Below, one piece after another: positions 17,737-30,073 of a stretch of 64,000 nucleotides of DNA. The stretch spans positions 1 through 64,000 of the forward strand of contig NZ_JAATVY010000029.1 in the NCBI RefSeq assembly GCF_011947195.1, in the 5' to 3' direction. A program made the position numbers and the translations under genes. The stretch comes from Planosporangium thailandense (lineage in GTDB: Bacteria > Actinomycetota > Actinomycetes > Mycobacteriales > Micromonosporaceae). The notes under the pieces are model-generated. The model had not been told where the DNA came from. It worked only from the letters and a program-made list of their open reading frames with translations, and made no database searches. Position 1 is the first letter of the stretch, and the number at the start of each line of letters is the position of its first letter.

Positions 17737-18333
17737 ATGCCGCCGTTTTCGATCCTGCACGTGTGCATGGGCAACATCTGCCGTTCGCCGATGGCCGAGC
17801 GGCTGCTCGTGGTCGCCGCCCGCGACCTGGTCGGAGACAAGGCCGACGAGCTGCTGCTGGTCCACAGCACCGGTACGGGCAGGTGGCACGTCGGCGACCG
17901 GATGGACCCGTCGGCGGCCCGCCAGGTGCGCGCCCGTGGCGGCGACCCGGACACCTTCCGGGCCCGGCAGCTCGCCGCCGAGCACATCGAGGCGTCCGAC
18001 CTGATCCTGACCGCGACGGGGGAGCAGTACGAGTTCGTTCTCGGGCTGGACCCGGCCGCCGCCGACCGGACCTTCGTCCTCGGCCAGTTCGGCCGGCTGC
18101 TGCCCCGGGTGGACCTGTCCGCGCTGCCGGCCGCCGCGCCGACCCCCGACTCCGTGTACGCCCGTGGGGTGGCGCTCGTGTCCGCGGCCGCCGCCGTACG
18201 GGGCGGACAGGAGCCGCTGGTCGGCGACGACCTCGACGACCCGTGGGGCCGGGGGCACGCGTACTTCGGTCGCGTCGCCGACGAGATCGAGGAGACCGTC
18301 CGACCGCTGGCGGCGGCGCTGCTCGGCGTCTAA
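17737..18333 (+). CDS. Low-molecular-weight protein tyrosine phosphatase
   Basis: The phosphate loop CX5R appears at residues 10-16 (VCMGNICRSPMAE), right at the N-terminus as in this family. The general-acid Asp is likely in LDDPWGRGHAYF near residues 167-172. It should dephosphorylate tyrosine on cytoplasmic proteins; family members in actinomycetes affect secondary metabolism and polysaccharide export. At 198 residues it is longer than the usual 150-160, with an insertion between the two motifs. It is the last gene of prmC-tsaC-ptp and overlaps the convergent epimerase-like gene by four bases. Confidence 0.9.
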   Translation: MPPFSILHVCMGNICRSPMAERLLVVAARDLVGDKADELLLVHSTGTGRWHVGDRMDPSAARQVRARGGDPDTFRARQLAAEHIEASDLILTATGEQYEFVLGLDPAAADRTFVLGQFGRLLPRVDLSALPAAAPTPDSVYARGVALVSAAAAVRGGQEPLVGDDLDDPWGRGHAYFGRVADEIEETVRPLAAALLGV

Positions 18334-19886
18334 CGGGACACCGGGGCCGGCGATGACCGGCTGCCCGTGCGCTCCGCGGCGCGGGCGATGTTGCGGGCCA
18401 TCCCGCCGAAGACCAGCGCGTGGAACGGCCAGACACAGGCCCAGTACGCGTGGCCGGCCAGGCCCTTCGGCAGAAAGACGGCGCGCTGCCGGTACCGGCT
18501 GCGCTCGGCCTCGCCGACGTCCCCGCGGTCGCTGTCGCGACGGGCGCCGCGCTCGGGGCACACCCGCATCTCCAGCCAGGCCCGGCCGGGCAGCCGCATC
18601 TCCGCGCGCAGCCGCAGCAGGGAGCCGGGCAGGATCTCCTCGACCCGCCAGAAGTCGAGGGCCTCGCCGACCTGCAGCCGCTGCGGGTCGCGCCGACCGC
18701 GGCGCAGGCCGACCCCGCCGACCAGGCGGTCCAGCCAGCCGCGCACCGACCAGGCGAGCGGGAACGAGTACCAGCCGTGCTCGCCGCCGATCGACTCGAT
18801 GACCCGCCACAGGTCGTCAGCGGGGGCCCGCACCGGGCGTTCGCGGGTGTCGGTGTAGGCGGTGCCGCCCGACCACGTCGGGTCGGTGGGCAAGGGTTCG
18901 CTCGGCGTGTCCGCCCAGGCCGCCGTCGACCAGCGGGTCTCGACCTCGGCGTCGCGGACGCGGCGTAGCGCCAGCCGGACGGCGTCGTCGAAGCCGGTCA
19001 GCCCCGGTGGCGGGTCCGGAATGTACCGCGCGATGTCGTGCTCGGCCGCTACCGCCTCGTGGATCAGGCTGGCGACCAGGGGCCGGGCGATCGCGTTCGG
19101 TACGGGCGTCACGAGGCCGACCCACAGCGCGGACAGCTTCGGCGTGAGCGGCCGTACCGGGACGATGAGCCGCCGTCGTAGCCCGGCGACGGCGGCGTAG
19201 CGCCGCATCAGGGCCGTGTACGTGAGGACGTCCGGCCCTCCGATGTCGAAGGCGCGGTTGACCTCGGGTGGGAACGCGTCGGCGGCCTCGACGAGGTAGC
19301 GGAGCACGTCGCGGATCGCGATCGGCTGGATCCGGTTGCGCACCCAGCTCGGGGTGACCATGACCGGCAGCCGTTCGGTCAGGTAGCGCAGCATCTCGAA
19401 GGAGGCCGACCCCGACCCGATGATCACTGCCGCCCGCAGCACGACGGTGGGAACACCGCTGGCGAGCAGGATGTCGGCCACCTCCGTGCGGGAGCGCAGA
19501 TGCGCCGAGCCGGCGCCGCGGCGGCGCAGCGCGGAGCCGCCTCGGCCCGTGGGAACAGGCCCGCCCAGGTACACGATCCGGCCCACCCCGGCGGCGCGGG
19601 CCGCCGCGGCCGCGTTCGCGGCGTTGGCGCGGTCGACGTCCTCGAAGTCGCCCCGGCCGAGGGAGTGGACGAGGTAGTACACGACGTCGACGCCGGCGAA
19701 CGCCGGGGGAAGGGTGGCCGGGTCGCTCACGTCACCGGTGACGATCTCGACCTGCCCGGCCCACGGGACGTCGCGAAGCCGGCGGGCGTCGCGGGTCAGG
19801 CAGCGTACGTCGTGACCGGCGCCCAGCAGGCGGGGAACCAGCCGTCCGCCGACGTATCCGGTGGCACCGGTGACCAGACAGCGCAT
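18330..19886 (-). CDS. NAD(P)-binding epimerase-like protein fused to DUF2867 domain
   Basis: The N-terminal 300 residues are an atypical short-chain dehydrogenase of the NmrA/epimerase type, with the dinucleotide loop LVTGATGYVGGRLVPRLL and VVYYLVHSLG in place of the catalytic YxxxK. The C-terminal 180 residues match the DUF2867/SRPBCC-like layout (WRVIESIGGEHGWYSFPLAWSVRGWLDRLVG, then LDFWRVEEILPGSLLRLRAEM). This two-domain fusion of about 500 residues is common in bacteria and has no settled substrate. No signal peptide. It overlaps the phosphatase gene at its 3' end and is divergent from the ATP synthase locus. Confidence 0.85.
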   Translation of the reverse strand: MRCLVTGATGYVGGRLVPRLLGAGHDVRCLTRDARRLRDVPWAGQVEIVTGDVSDPATLPPAFAGVDVVYYLVHSLGRGDFEDVDRANAANAAAAARAAGVGRIVYLGGPVPTGRGGSALRRRGAGSAHLRSRTEVADILLASGVPTVVLRAAVIIGSGSASFEMLRYLTERLPVMVTPSWVRNRIQPIAIRDVLRYLVEAADAFPPEVNRAFDIGGPDVLTYTALMRRYAAVAGLRRRLIVPVRPLTPKLSALWVGLVTPVPNAIARPLVASLIHEAVAAEHDIARYIPDPPPGLTGFDDAVRLALRRVRDAEVETRWSTAAWADTPSEPLPTDPTWSGGTAYTDTRERPVRAPADDLWRVIESIGGEHGWYSFPLAWSVRGWLDRLVGGVGLRRGRRDPQRLQVGEALDFWRVEEILPGSLLRLRAEMRLPGRAWLEMRVCPERGARRDSDRGDVGEAERSRYRQRAVFLPKGLAGHAYWACVWPFHALVFGGMARNIARAAERTGSRSSPAPVSR

Positions 19887-19948
19887 ACCTCCAGCGTCGC
19901 GCGGGCAGCGCCGGGGCGGCCCGGCGGGGCCACCGTAGACTTCAGCGG

Positions 19949-20383
19949 GTGACCAGCACCGAAACCGTCCGCCGTCCGGGCCGTATCCGCCGGCGGCTCA
20001 ACCATGTGCCCGCCGGGCTGCTCGGCTGCGGGGTGGTGCTCGTGGCTGCCACCGTGATCGGCGGCGTGGTCAAGGGCGCGCCGGGTGCGCTCGGCGCGGC
20101 CATCGGTGTCGTCGGCGTCGCTGTCAGTTACCTCTTGTCGGGCGTGGTCGTGGCCTGGGCCGACTCGATCAGCCCTCAGTTGACCATGCCGGTCGGCCTG
20201 GCCACCTACGCCATCAAGTTCACCCTCCTGGCGATTCCGCTGGTGGCCTTCGGCGACAGCACCTGGCCCGGGCTGCATCCGATGGCGTTCGCGATCATCG
20301 CCGCGGTGCTGGGGTGGAACGCCGGCCACATCTGGTGGGCCGCGCGGGCCCGCATCCCGTACGTGCAGATCGACCCGTCTTGA
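19949..20383 (+). CDS. AtpI-like membrane protein upstream of the ATP synthase operon
   Basis: The 144-residue protein has a basic N-terminus (RRPGRIRRRLNH) and four hydrophobic stretches. It sits where actinomycetes encode an AtpI-type accessory protein, just before the atp genes. A helical-pair pattern with small residues fits that weakly conserved family, which assists assembly of the c-ring or Mg transport. The start is GTG 19949, with a TAGACT -10-like hexamer about 14 bases before it. A 331-base gap with its own promoter separates it from the next gene, so it may be a separate unit. Confidence 0.65.
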   Translation: MTSTETVRRPGRIRRRLNHVPAGLLGCGVVLVAATVIGGVVKGAPGALGAAIGVVGVAVSYLLSGVVVAWADSISPQLTMPVGLATYAIKFTLLAIPLVAFGDSTWPGLHPMAFAIIAAVLGWNAGHIWWAARARIPYVQIDPS

Positions 20384-20578
20384 CGGGGTCTGTGGCAGGG
20401 GTTGCGCGGCGAGAGATCCCGACCAGGTCCGCGACGTCGAGGCCTGCCGCCCGCTGAGACCTCGACAACGTGGCCCTGGCGCGGGCCATCCGCCCCGTAG
20501 GTGCGGTGAACTGCGGAAACGGTGTCCGTTGCGGGGTTCGGGGCGCGGGGGTCGCGGGAAGCTCGGGGGCGGAGGCAC

Positions 20579-20606
20579 TGGACAGCAGCGCCACGCGGAG
20601 TAATGT
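20579..20606 (+). promoter_or_regulatory. Candidate promoter of the atp operon
   Basis: TGGACA (20579-20584) and TAATGT (20601-20606) are separated by 16 bases, a reasonable sigma-70/HrdB-type promoter in an otherwise very GC-rich stretch. The start point would fall near 20613, giving a leader of about 100 bases that contains the 20647 hairpin. Confidence 0.45.
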
Positions 20607-20646
20607 GAGCGCACGCCGGTTTGAGTCCCCTGAGATGGCTGACGCA

Positions 20647-20670
20647 CCCCCGCGCGCAGACACGCGGGGG
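20647..20670 (+). promoter_or_regulatory. Leader hairpin before atpI/atpZ gene
   Basis: cccccgcg (20647-20654) pairs perfectly with cgcggggg (20663-20670) around an 8-base loop. Its position between the promoter candidate and the first gene suggests an attenuator or mRNA-stabilising structure. Confidence 0.4.
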
Positions 20671-20714
20671 CCGAGTCACAGGCGCGGATTCCCGGCTGAT
20701 ATGTTTCCCGCGTC

Positions 20715-20930
20715 ATGTCCGATGACCAGTCCCCACGACGGCAGGGTGCCGAGGGCGCCAACGCTGGATACGCGGCGCTCGGCTACCTCATGTCCGGGAT
20801 CGGTCTCTGGGGCTTCCTCGGATGGCTCCTCGACCGCTGGCTCGGGCTGCCGCACATCGGACTGATGCTGGGCTTGGTCGTCGGCACCGCGCTGGCGGTC
20901 TACCTGATTGTCAAGAGGCTGGGCGCGTAG
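20715..20930 (+). CDS. ATP synthase accessory protein, AtpI/AtpZ type
   Basis: The 71-residue protein has a polar N-terminus and two TM helices joined by a short WLLDRWLGLPH loop (ALGYLMSGIGLWGFLGWLLD and GLMLGLVVGTALAVYLIV). This GxxxGWLLDxWLG pattern is typical of the AtpZ/AtpI (DUF4149-like or F0F1-ATPase subunit) family that precedes atpB. It probably assists F0 assembly. It starts the tight run of atp genes; atpB begins 24 bases after its stop. Confidence 0.8.
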   Translation: MSDDQSPRRQGAEGANAGYAALGYLMSGIGLWGFLGWLLDRWLGLPHIGLMLGLVVGTALAVYLIVKRLGA

Positions 20931-20954
20931 CGCCGGCGTACGAAGGGTGGTGCA

Positions 20955-21743
20955 GTGGAGCAGCTACCGGCGATGCTCGCGGAAGGCAAGACGCCTTTCC
21001 CACCGAGTGTCGAGGACTTCTTCCTGCCTGGCTTGGGTGGGCAGCCGTGGATCTCCAAGATCACCGTGCTGCTCTGGATCGGCGTCGCGCTGGTGATCCT
21101 GTTCTTCCTGCTCGCGTACCGCAGCCCCAAGCTGGTGCCCACGAAGAGCCAGTGGGTCGCCGAGTCGATGTACGGCATGATCCGGGACGGCGTCGCCAAG
21201 GAGACCATCGGCCACGAGGGCATCCGGTTCGCGCCGTACCTGACGTCGCTGTTCCTGTTCATCCTGGTCACGAACCTGTGGGGCATCATCCCGGTGGCCC
21301 AGATCTCGCCGAACTCGCACATCGCGTTCCCGACGTTCCTCGCCCTTCTCTCCTGGGTGATGTACAACTACGTCGGCATCCGCAAGCACGGGTTCGCCAA
21401 GTACATCAAGCTGAACTGTTTCCCGCCGGGAACGCCGCTGTGGATCGCGCCGCTGCTGGTTCCGATGGAGTTCTTCTCCAACCTGATCCTGCGGCCGATC
21501 ACGCTCGCGATCCGGCTGTTCGCCAACATGTTCGCCGGCCACCTGATCCTGTTGGTCTTCACGCTCGCCGGCTTCGCGCTGCTCGGTGCGAACGCGGTCT
21601 TCATCAAGCCGGTCTCGATCGTGGCGTGGGCGCTGGCTATCGTGCTGACGCTGTTCGAGACGGTCATCGCGGTGCTGCAGGCATACGTCTTCGTCATCCT
21701 CACCGCCGCCTACCTGCAGGGCGCGCTGGCGGAAGAGCACTGA
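20955..21743 (+). CDS. atpB: ATP synthase F0 subunit a
   Basis: Subunit a forms the proton half-channels against the c-ring. The 262-residue protein has about six hydrophobic segments. The essential Arg lies in ITLAIRLFANMFAGH, and the neighbouring motif LVPMEFFSNLILRP is conserved. The C-terminal helix includes FETVIAVLQAYVFVILTAAYL. The GTG start at 20955 has ribosome site GAAGGGTGG. The gap to atpE is 105 bases, the largest within the F0 genes, and atpE has a perfect AGGAGG, as expected for its high copy number. Confidence 0.97.
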   Translation: MEQLPAMLAEGKTPFPPSVEDFFLPGLGGQPWISKITVLLWIGVALVILFFLLAYRSPKLVPTKSQWVAESMYGMIRDGVAKETIGHEGIRFAPYLTSLFLFILVTNLWGIIPVAQISPNSHIAFPTFLALLSWVMYNYVGIRKHGFAKYIKLNCFPPGTPLWIAPLLVPMEFFSNLILRPITLAIRLFANMFAGHLILLVFTLAGFALLGANAVFIKPVSIVAWALAIVLTLFETVIAVLQAYVFVILTAAYLQGALAEEH

Positions 21744-21848
21744 TAGAGACTTTCGACCCGACCCCCCGACTTCCGCACCACCTGGCAATCGCTGCCAACC
21801 CAACGACGCGTGACAAGCACGCGCCAGTCCCAGGAGGAAATCCCGGAA

Positions 21849-22076
21849 ATGACGGAACTCGCAATCACCGGTAGCCTCGCCGCCATCGGCTACGGTCTCG
21901 CCGCTGTCGGCCCCGGTATCGGCGTCGGCATCGTCTTCGCCGCCTACATCCAGGCGTCCGCCCGCCAGCCCGAGTCGGCCGGCTTCAACCGCACCTGGCT
22001 GTTCATGGGCTTCGCCCTCTCCGAGGCGCTGGCTCTGATCGGTGTCGCGCTCGGCTTCGTGTGGGCCAAGGGCTGA
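21849..22076 (+). CDS. atpE: ATP synthase F0 subunit c
   Basis: Subunit c builds the proton-driven rotor ring. The 75-residue hairpin has two TM helices: residues 5-30 with the GxGxGxG-like run GPGIGVGIVFAAYI, and residues 48-73 with the proton-carrying Glu in FALSEALALIGVALGF. The polar loop is ARQPESAG. The ATG at 21849 follows a consensus AGGAGG at about 21833, a site stronger than those of its neighbours. The frame is open upstream to 21810, but that part lacks similarity. Confidence 0.97.
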   Translation: MTELAITGSLAAIGYGLAAVGPGIGVGIVFAAYIQASARQPESAGFNRTWLFMGFALSEALALIGVALGFVWAKG

Positions 22077-22102
22077 TCTACCTCAGATAAGGGGAGGGCC
22101 CC

Positions 22103-22660
22103 ATGCATCTTCTTTACCTAGCCGCTGACGAGACTCCCAACCCGGTCTGGCCGATCTGGCAGGAACTCGTTATCGGGGCCATCGGCTTCGCCCTGCTCTG
22201 CTTCATCCTGATGAAGTACGTCTTCCCCCGGATGGAGGAGACGTTCCGGGCGCGCGTCGACGCGATCGAGGGCGGCATCAAGCGCGCCGAGGAGGCGCAG
22301 GCCGAGGCGAACGCGCTGCTGGAGCAGTACCGCCAGCAGCTCGCCGAGGCCCGCAGCGACGCCGCCCGCATCCGTGACGAGGCGCGCGCGGACGCCGCGG
22401 GTATCCGTGACGAGATCCTGGCGCAGGCGCGCGAGGAGTCCGAGCGGATCATCGCGGCCGGTCGGGAGTCGCTCGCGGCCGAGCGGTCGACGATCGTCCG
22501 GGAGCTGCGCGCCGAGCTCGGCACCCTGGCGGTCGACCTGGCGGGTCGCATCGTCGGTGAGTCGCTGGCCGACGAGGCCCGGCGGCACGGCACCGTCGAG
22601 CGCTTCCTGGCCGACCTGGGCGAGGGTCCCACCCCCGCGCAGGCGGGAGGGCGACGCTGA
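22103..22660 (+). CDS. atpF: ATP synthase F0 subunit b
   Basis: Subunit b is the peripheral stalk. The N-terminus carries one TM helix (about residues 15-38, WQELVIGAIGFALLCFILMKYV). A long Ala/Glu/Arg-rich helix then dimerises as a right-handed coiled coil and binds delta at its C-terminus. At 185 residues it has the usual actinobacterial length. The stop overlaps the ATG of atpH by one base (TGATG). Confidence 0.96.
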   Translation: MHLLYLAADETPNPVWPIWQELVIGAIGFALLCFILMKYVFPRMEETFRARVDAIEGGIKRAEEAQAEANALLEQYRQQLAEARSDAARIRDEARADAAGIRDEILAQAREESERIIAAGRESLAAERSTIVRELRAELGTLAVDLAGRIVGESLADEARRHGTVERFLADLGEGPTPAQAGGRR

Positions 22661-23481
22661 TGGAACCCGCCGCCGTACGCGAGGCGTACGCCCGGGTCAA
22701 GGAACGGCTGGACCAGCTGGCTGCCGCCGTTGACTCCGAGCGTCTGCGGGAGATCGCCGACGAGGTCCTGATGGTGGCCCGGCTGCTGGCCCGGGAGCCC
22801 CGGCTGCGCCGGGCGCTCGCGGACATCGGCCGGCCGACCCTCGCGCGGACCGACCTGCTGCGGAACCTGCTGGCCGGCAAGGTCGGCAACGAGACCCTGG
22901 CGCTGCTGACCGACCTGGTCAGCGGCCGCTGGGCGGTGCCGAGCGAGCTGCTCAACGCGACCGAGCGGCTCGGTGTCGACCTGCTGCTCGCCGCGTCGGA
23001 GCGCGACGGCGAGCTGGCCGACGTCGAGGACGAGCTGTTCCGGTTCGGGCAGATCGTCGAGGGCAACGAACAGCTGGCCCTGGCGCTCGGTGACCCGATC
23101 GTCCCCGTCGAGCGGCGCACCGAGCTGGTGCGCTCGCTACTCGAGGGCAAGGCGAAGCCGACCACGGTACGTCTGGCCGAGCTGGCGCTGACCGGCTTCG
23201 GCGGGCGTTCCCTGCTCAGCTCGCTCACCCGGCTCGTCGAGCTGGCGGCGGCGCGGCGGGACGCGTCTGTGGCCTACGTCGTCACGGCGGTGGCGCCCAC
23301 GGAGGCCGAGGAACGGACATTGGCCGACAAGCTATCCCAGATGTACGGTCGTCAGGTATCCCTGAAAGTCGAGGTCAAGCCTGAGGTCATCGGCGGGATG
23401 CGGGTTCGGATCGGTTCCGACCTCTACGACGGGACAGTGCAGCGGCGGCTGGCGGACGCCCGAGCCGGGCTCGCCAGGTAA
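22660..23481 (+). CDS. atpH: ATP synthase F1 subunit delta
   Basis: Delta joins the peripheral stalk to the top of F1. At 273 residues it has the longer actinobacterial form, with an N-terminal extension compared with the 177-residue E. coli subunit; in mycobacteria b and delta are fused. The conserved C-terminal part shows VTAVAPTEAEERTLADKLSQMYGRQV and IGGMRVRIGSDLYDGTVQRRL. It is translationally coupled to atpF. atpA follows after a 60-base gap. Confidence 0.95.
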   Translation: MEPAAVREAYARVKERLDQLAAAVDSERLREIADEVLMVARLLAREPRLRRALADIGRPTLARTDLLRNLLAGKVGNETLALLTDLVSGRWAVPSELLNATERLGVDLLLAASERDGELADVEDELFRFGQIVEGNEQLALALGDPIVPVERRTELVRSLLEGKAKPTTVRLAELALTGFGGRSLLSSLTRLVELAAARRDASVAYVVTAVAPTEAEERTLADKLSQMYGRQVSLKVEVKPEVIGGMRVRIGSDLYDGTVQRRLADARAGLAR

Positions 23482-23541
23482 CCACGAGAACGATTCTTAT
23501 TTACCTCGGGTAGCCCGAGCTGAGACTAGAGGAAGCAGAGG

Positions 23542-25188
<1,647 letters not shown>

Positions 25189-25190
25189 CG

Positions 25191-27535
<2,345 letters not shown>

Positions 27536-27545
27536 TTCCGCTGTG

Positions 27546-27583
27546 ACGAACGGGCCGGCCCCTGCGCGGGCCGGCCCGTTCGT
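27546..27583 (+). terminator. Strong hairpin between atpD and atpC
   Basis: A perfect 16-bp stem (27546-27561 with 27568-27583) with a 6-base loop starts 11 bases after the atpD stop. By shape it is a full intrinsic-terminator-type hairpin inside what is normally one operon. It is followed by a 98-base spacer before atpC. Confidence 0.85.
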
Positions 27584-27681
27584 TCATGGGCCCGCTCACG
27601 CAGAGTTGGCCCCACTGACCTGGTCGTCCGGGCTATTGACTACACTCGGGCGATCCCGTCCTGGCGTTTGAGGAGAACCGC

Positions 27682-27972
27682 GTGGCGAGGCAGGTGCACG
27701 TCGAGGTCGTGTCCGTCGAGGAGATGGTGTGGTCCGGCGAGGCTGACATGCTGATCGCTCGGACGACCGAGGGTGAGCTGGGCGTACTGCCCGGTCACGC
27801 TCCGCAGTTGGGCCAGCTGGCCGAGCCGAGCCAGGTGCGCATCAAGCTCCCAGGCGGTGGTGAGCAACGCTATGACGTGTCCGGCGGCTTCCTGTCCGTG
27901 ACGGAAAACGGCGTCACGGTCCTCGCTGAGGACTGTGCGCCAGCCACCACGGCACCAGCCACGGCGCACTGA
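27682..27972 (+). CDS. atpC: ATP synthase F1 subunit epsilon
   Basis: Epsilon binds the foot of gamma and limits ATP hydrolysis. The 96-residue protein has the N-terminal beta sandwich (VEVVSVEEMVWSGEADMLIARTTEGELGVLPGHAPQLGQL). It nearly lacks the C-terminal helical hairpin: after VTVLAEDC only about 11 residues (APATTAPATAH) remain, against about 45 in E. coli. The GTG start at 27682 has ribosome site GAGGAGA. A TACACT hexamer at 27641-27646 could be a -10 box of its own, but the -35 is poor. It is split from atpD by a strong hairpin. Confidence 0.95.
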   Translation: MARQVHVEVVSVEEMVWSGEADMLIARTTEGELGVLPGHAPQLGQLAEPSQVRIKLPGGGEQRYDVSGGFLSVTENGVTVLAEDCAPATTAPATAH

Positions 27973-27986
27973 CCCGGACGGCACCG

Positions 27987-28427
27987 ATGGAGATCTTGGA
28001 AGGGATCGGCATCGGTGTGTTCGTCCTGCTGTTCGCGTTGGCGCTGCTCTTCCTGCGGCGTGGATTCATCGCCCGCAGCGTCGGCACCATCGAGATGAGC
28101 TGGCGACTGTCCACCGTTGTCCCCGGCCGGGGCTGGTCGCCCGGCATCGGCCGGTTCGCGGGCGACGAACTGCGGTGGTACCGGATGTTCAGCTTCTCGC
28201 CCCGCCCCCGGCGCACCCTGTCGCGGCGGACGCTCGTGGTCGAAGGGCGGCGCACCCCGGACGGGCCGGAGCGTCTCGTGCTCGCGCCTGACTGGGTGAT
28301 CGTCTCCTGCCGCAGCAAGGAGACGTCCGTCGAGATCGCGATGGCGCAGTCGACGCTCGCCGGATTCCTGTCCTGGATCGAGGCCGTCCCACCGGGGACG
28401 GTCTCGACGCGTATTGCGGCCCGTTAG
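27987..28427 (+). CDS. DUF2550 membrane protein
   Basis: The 146-residue protein has one N-terminal TM helix (residues 8-26, IGVFVLLFALALLFLRRG). A cytoplasmic domain typical of DUF2550 follows: GTIEMSWRL near 34-42, GWSPGIGRFAGDELRWYRMFSFSPRPR, and VIVSCRSKETSVEIAMAQSTLAGFLSWIE. In many actinomycetes this gene follows atpC, and the family is restricted to actinobacteria. No biochemical role is known to me. It starts 14 bases after atpC, so the two are probably one transcript. Confidence 0.9.
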   Translation: MEILEGIGIGVFVLLFALALLFLRRGFIARSVGTIEMSWRLSTVVPGRGWSPGIGRFAGDELRWYRMFSFSPRPRRTLSRRTLVVEGRRTPDGPERLVLAPDWVIVSCRSKETSVEIAMAQSTLAGFLSWIEAVPPGTVSTRIAAR

Positions 28428-28458
28428 CTTTTCGGGTCAACCGGCGGGCTCGGCCGCG

Positions 28459-29700
28459 TCAGCGTGCGGCGGGCTCGGCCGTCAGCCAGATCCGTACGCC
28501 CGCGTCGCCCCCGGCCGCCACGGCCAGCCGCCCGCCGCCGGCGGCGACAAGCAGCACGCGTGACCCGCCCTGGTCCATCGCGGCGGGCAGGCGCACCTCC
28601 CGCCAGGACATCCCGTCCTGACTGGCCCACAGCCGGTACGTCGCACCGTCGCAGCCCCCGGCGAAGACCGACCCGCGACCGGCGGCGAGGCCGGTGATCG
28701 CCGGTACGCCGGTACCGGTGAACGCGCCGAACCGGCCACCGGAGCGCCACGAGCCGCCCCCGGTCGTGGCACGTAGCCAGGCGCCGAACCGGTTGCCGTG
28801 AACGCCGAGGGCGAGCGCGCCGCCGTGCCACGGCGTGACGCGCGTGAGCGTCTCGTCGTCGGCCGCCGTACCGCCGGCGGTGTTCCGGGGGACCGCCTCC
28901 CGTCGCCAGGACACGCCGTCGGCCGAGTACCAGGCGCCCGGGTCGCGGTTCGCCGCGGGCGCCCCGGCGGGGGTCACGCTTCCGACCACCAGCCAACCGT
29001 CGGGTACGGCGGTCGCGTCGGCCGCGCTCGTCGCCGCCGACACAGCCGATCCCAGCACCGGGTCGGAGTCGACGAGCGTGAACGTGTCGCCGTCCCGGGA
29101 GTACCAGGTGGCCGCGCCGGCCAGTGAGGTCCCCGGTGACACCCGGCCGCCGACGACGAGGAACCCCCGCGGGCCCGCCGCCACCCGGCCGACGGTCACC
29201 GCGTCCGGGCCCCCGTACAGCTCGAACGGCGCCGGCGTCTCGGCTATGCCGCTGCCGTCGCCCCGCCACGTCGCGGTACGCGGGTTGCCGTGCGCGCCGC
29301 CGTTGGCCGCTCCGACGGCGACGACGTCGACGGTCGAGCCCCGGTCCCGGCACGCGACGGACGAGAACACCGCCCGCTCGCCGTAGTACGACGCCGGCCG
29401 TACCGGCAAAGGAGTCCAGTCGCCACCGTCGTGACTGGTCCACGCGGCCGGGGCGCTCGTACCGTCGCCGCTCACGACGCCACCGACCGCGAACCACCCG
29501 CCCGCGCAGACCGTGAAGTCGCCGATCACGGCCCGCCGGCCCGGCGGTACGGGCAGCGACACCGGGTGCCAGGTCGGCGTGAGCCGCGGGGTGGGCGAGG
29601 GCGCGGGGGAGCAGGCCGTCAGGCTACCGGCGGCGACCAGGGCGACGAGCACGCCGGCGCGTGCCGGGGATCGTCGGCAGGGTCGCTCAGCCGGCCACAA
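28459..29700 (-). CDS. Predicted lipoprotein, beta-propeller with Asp-box (BNR-like) repeats
   Basis: A TTG at 29700 with GAGGTGGAG just upstream gives 413 residues. A basic n-region is followed by a hydrophobic stretch and lipobox LTAC (VLVALVAAGSLTAC), then a Pro/Ser/Thr linker. GTG 29652 is a possible later start. The mature part repeats a WxSxDGxxW-type unit: AAWTSHDGGDWTPL, ATWYSRDGDTFTLV, GAWYSADGVSWRRE and LWASQDGMSWREV. That is the Asp-box pattern of BNR/sialidase-like propellers, but no sialidase catalytic residues are evident, so binding rather than hydrolysis is likelier. The start overlaps the VOC gene's end by 14 bases. Confidence 0.75.
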   Translation of the reverse strand: MWPAERPCRRSPARAGVLVALVAAGSLTACSPAPSPTPRLTPTWHPVSLPVPPGRRAVIGDFTVCAGGWFAVGGVVSGDGTSAPAAWTSHDGGDWTPLPVRPASYYGERAVFSSVACRDRGSTVDVVAVGAANGGAHGNPRTATWRGDGSGIAETPAPFELYGGPDAVTVGRVAAGPRGFLVVGGRVSPGTSLAGAATWYSRDGDTFTLVDSDPVLGSAVSAATSAADATAVPDGWLVVGSVTPAGAPAANRDPGAWYSADGVSWRREAVPRNTAGGTAADDETLTRVTPWHGGALALGVHGNRFGAWLRATTGGGSWRSGGRFGAFTGTGVPAITGLAAGRGSVFAGGCDGATYRLWASQDGMSWREVRLPAAMDQGGSRVLLVAAGGGRLAVAAGGDAGVRIWLTAEPAAR

Positions 29701-30073
29701 GCTCCACCTCGAAGCCGTCCCGGTCGACCAGGAACGCGGCGTAATGGTCCGGGCCGCCCGCGTACGGGTAGCGGTCGGCGAACAGCGGCGACCAGCCGTG
29801 TGCGGGCGCCTCGGCGGCCAGGGAGTCGACGTTCGCGGGCGGGCCGGCATGCAGTGCCAGGTGGTTGAGGCCGGGTCGGCACCGGTCGTGGTCGGGTGAC
29901 GTGAGCCCCGGCGACTGTTCGACCACGAGGTAAGTGCCGTCGAGGCGCCAGGACCGCCCATGGTCCCACCGCTGATAGGGCTGCCAGCCGAGCGCGGCGA
30001 GCAGCCAGCCCCAGGTCGTCTCGGCCCGGCCGAGATCGGGCACCCACAGCTCGACATGGTGGATCCCACTCAT
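29687..30073 (-). CDS. VOC-family (glyoxalase/bleomycin-resistance fold) protein
   Basis: 128 residues from ATG 30073, starting MSGIHHVELWVPDLGRAE. The paired beta-alpha-beta-beta-beta modules of the vicinal oxygen chelate fold are visible. Metal-ligand candidates are the His in HHVELW, the Asn/His of LNHLALHAG, and the Glu in DGFEVELVAG near the C-terminus. The substrate is unknown. The start codon lies inside the left arm of the hairpin at 30072-30123, and the stop of the cobalamin adenosyltransferase gene lies in the right arm, so translation of the VOC gene may depend on how the hairpin is opened. Confidence 0.85.
   Translation of the reverse strand: MSGIHHVELWVPDLGRAETTWGWLLAALGWQPYQRWDHGRSWRLDGTYLVVEQSPGLTSPDHDRCRPGLNHLALHAGPPANVDSLAAEAPAHGWSPLFADRYPYAGGPDHYAAFLVDRDGFEVELVAG

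Larger units (their letters stand above)
20384..20714 (+). other. Intergenic region upstream of the atp operon
   Basis: No gene is supported here. It holds a 7-bp inverted repeat gtcgagg/cctcgac (20436-20442, 20460-20466) that may end the AtpI-like gene, then the likely atp promoter (20579-20606) and a leader hairpin (20647-20670). Confidence 0.6.

Noticed and set aside
28424-29497. Arg-rich 357-residue minus-strand frame
   Set aside because: Shadow of the Asp-box lipoprotein in another frame; composition is almost only Arg, Gly, Ala and Val.
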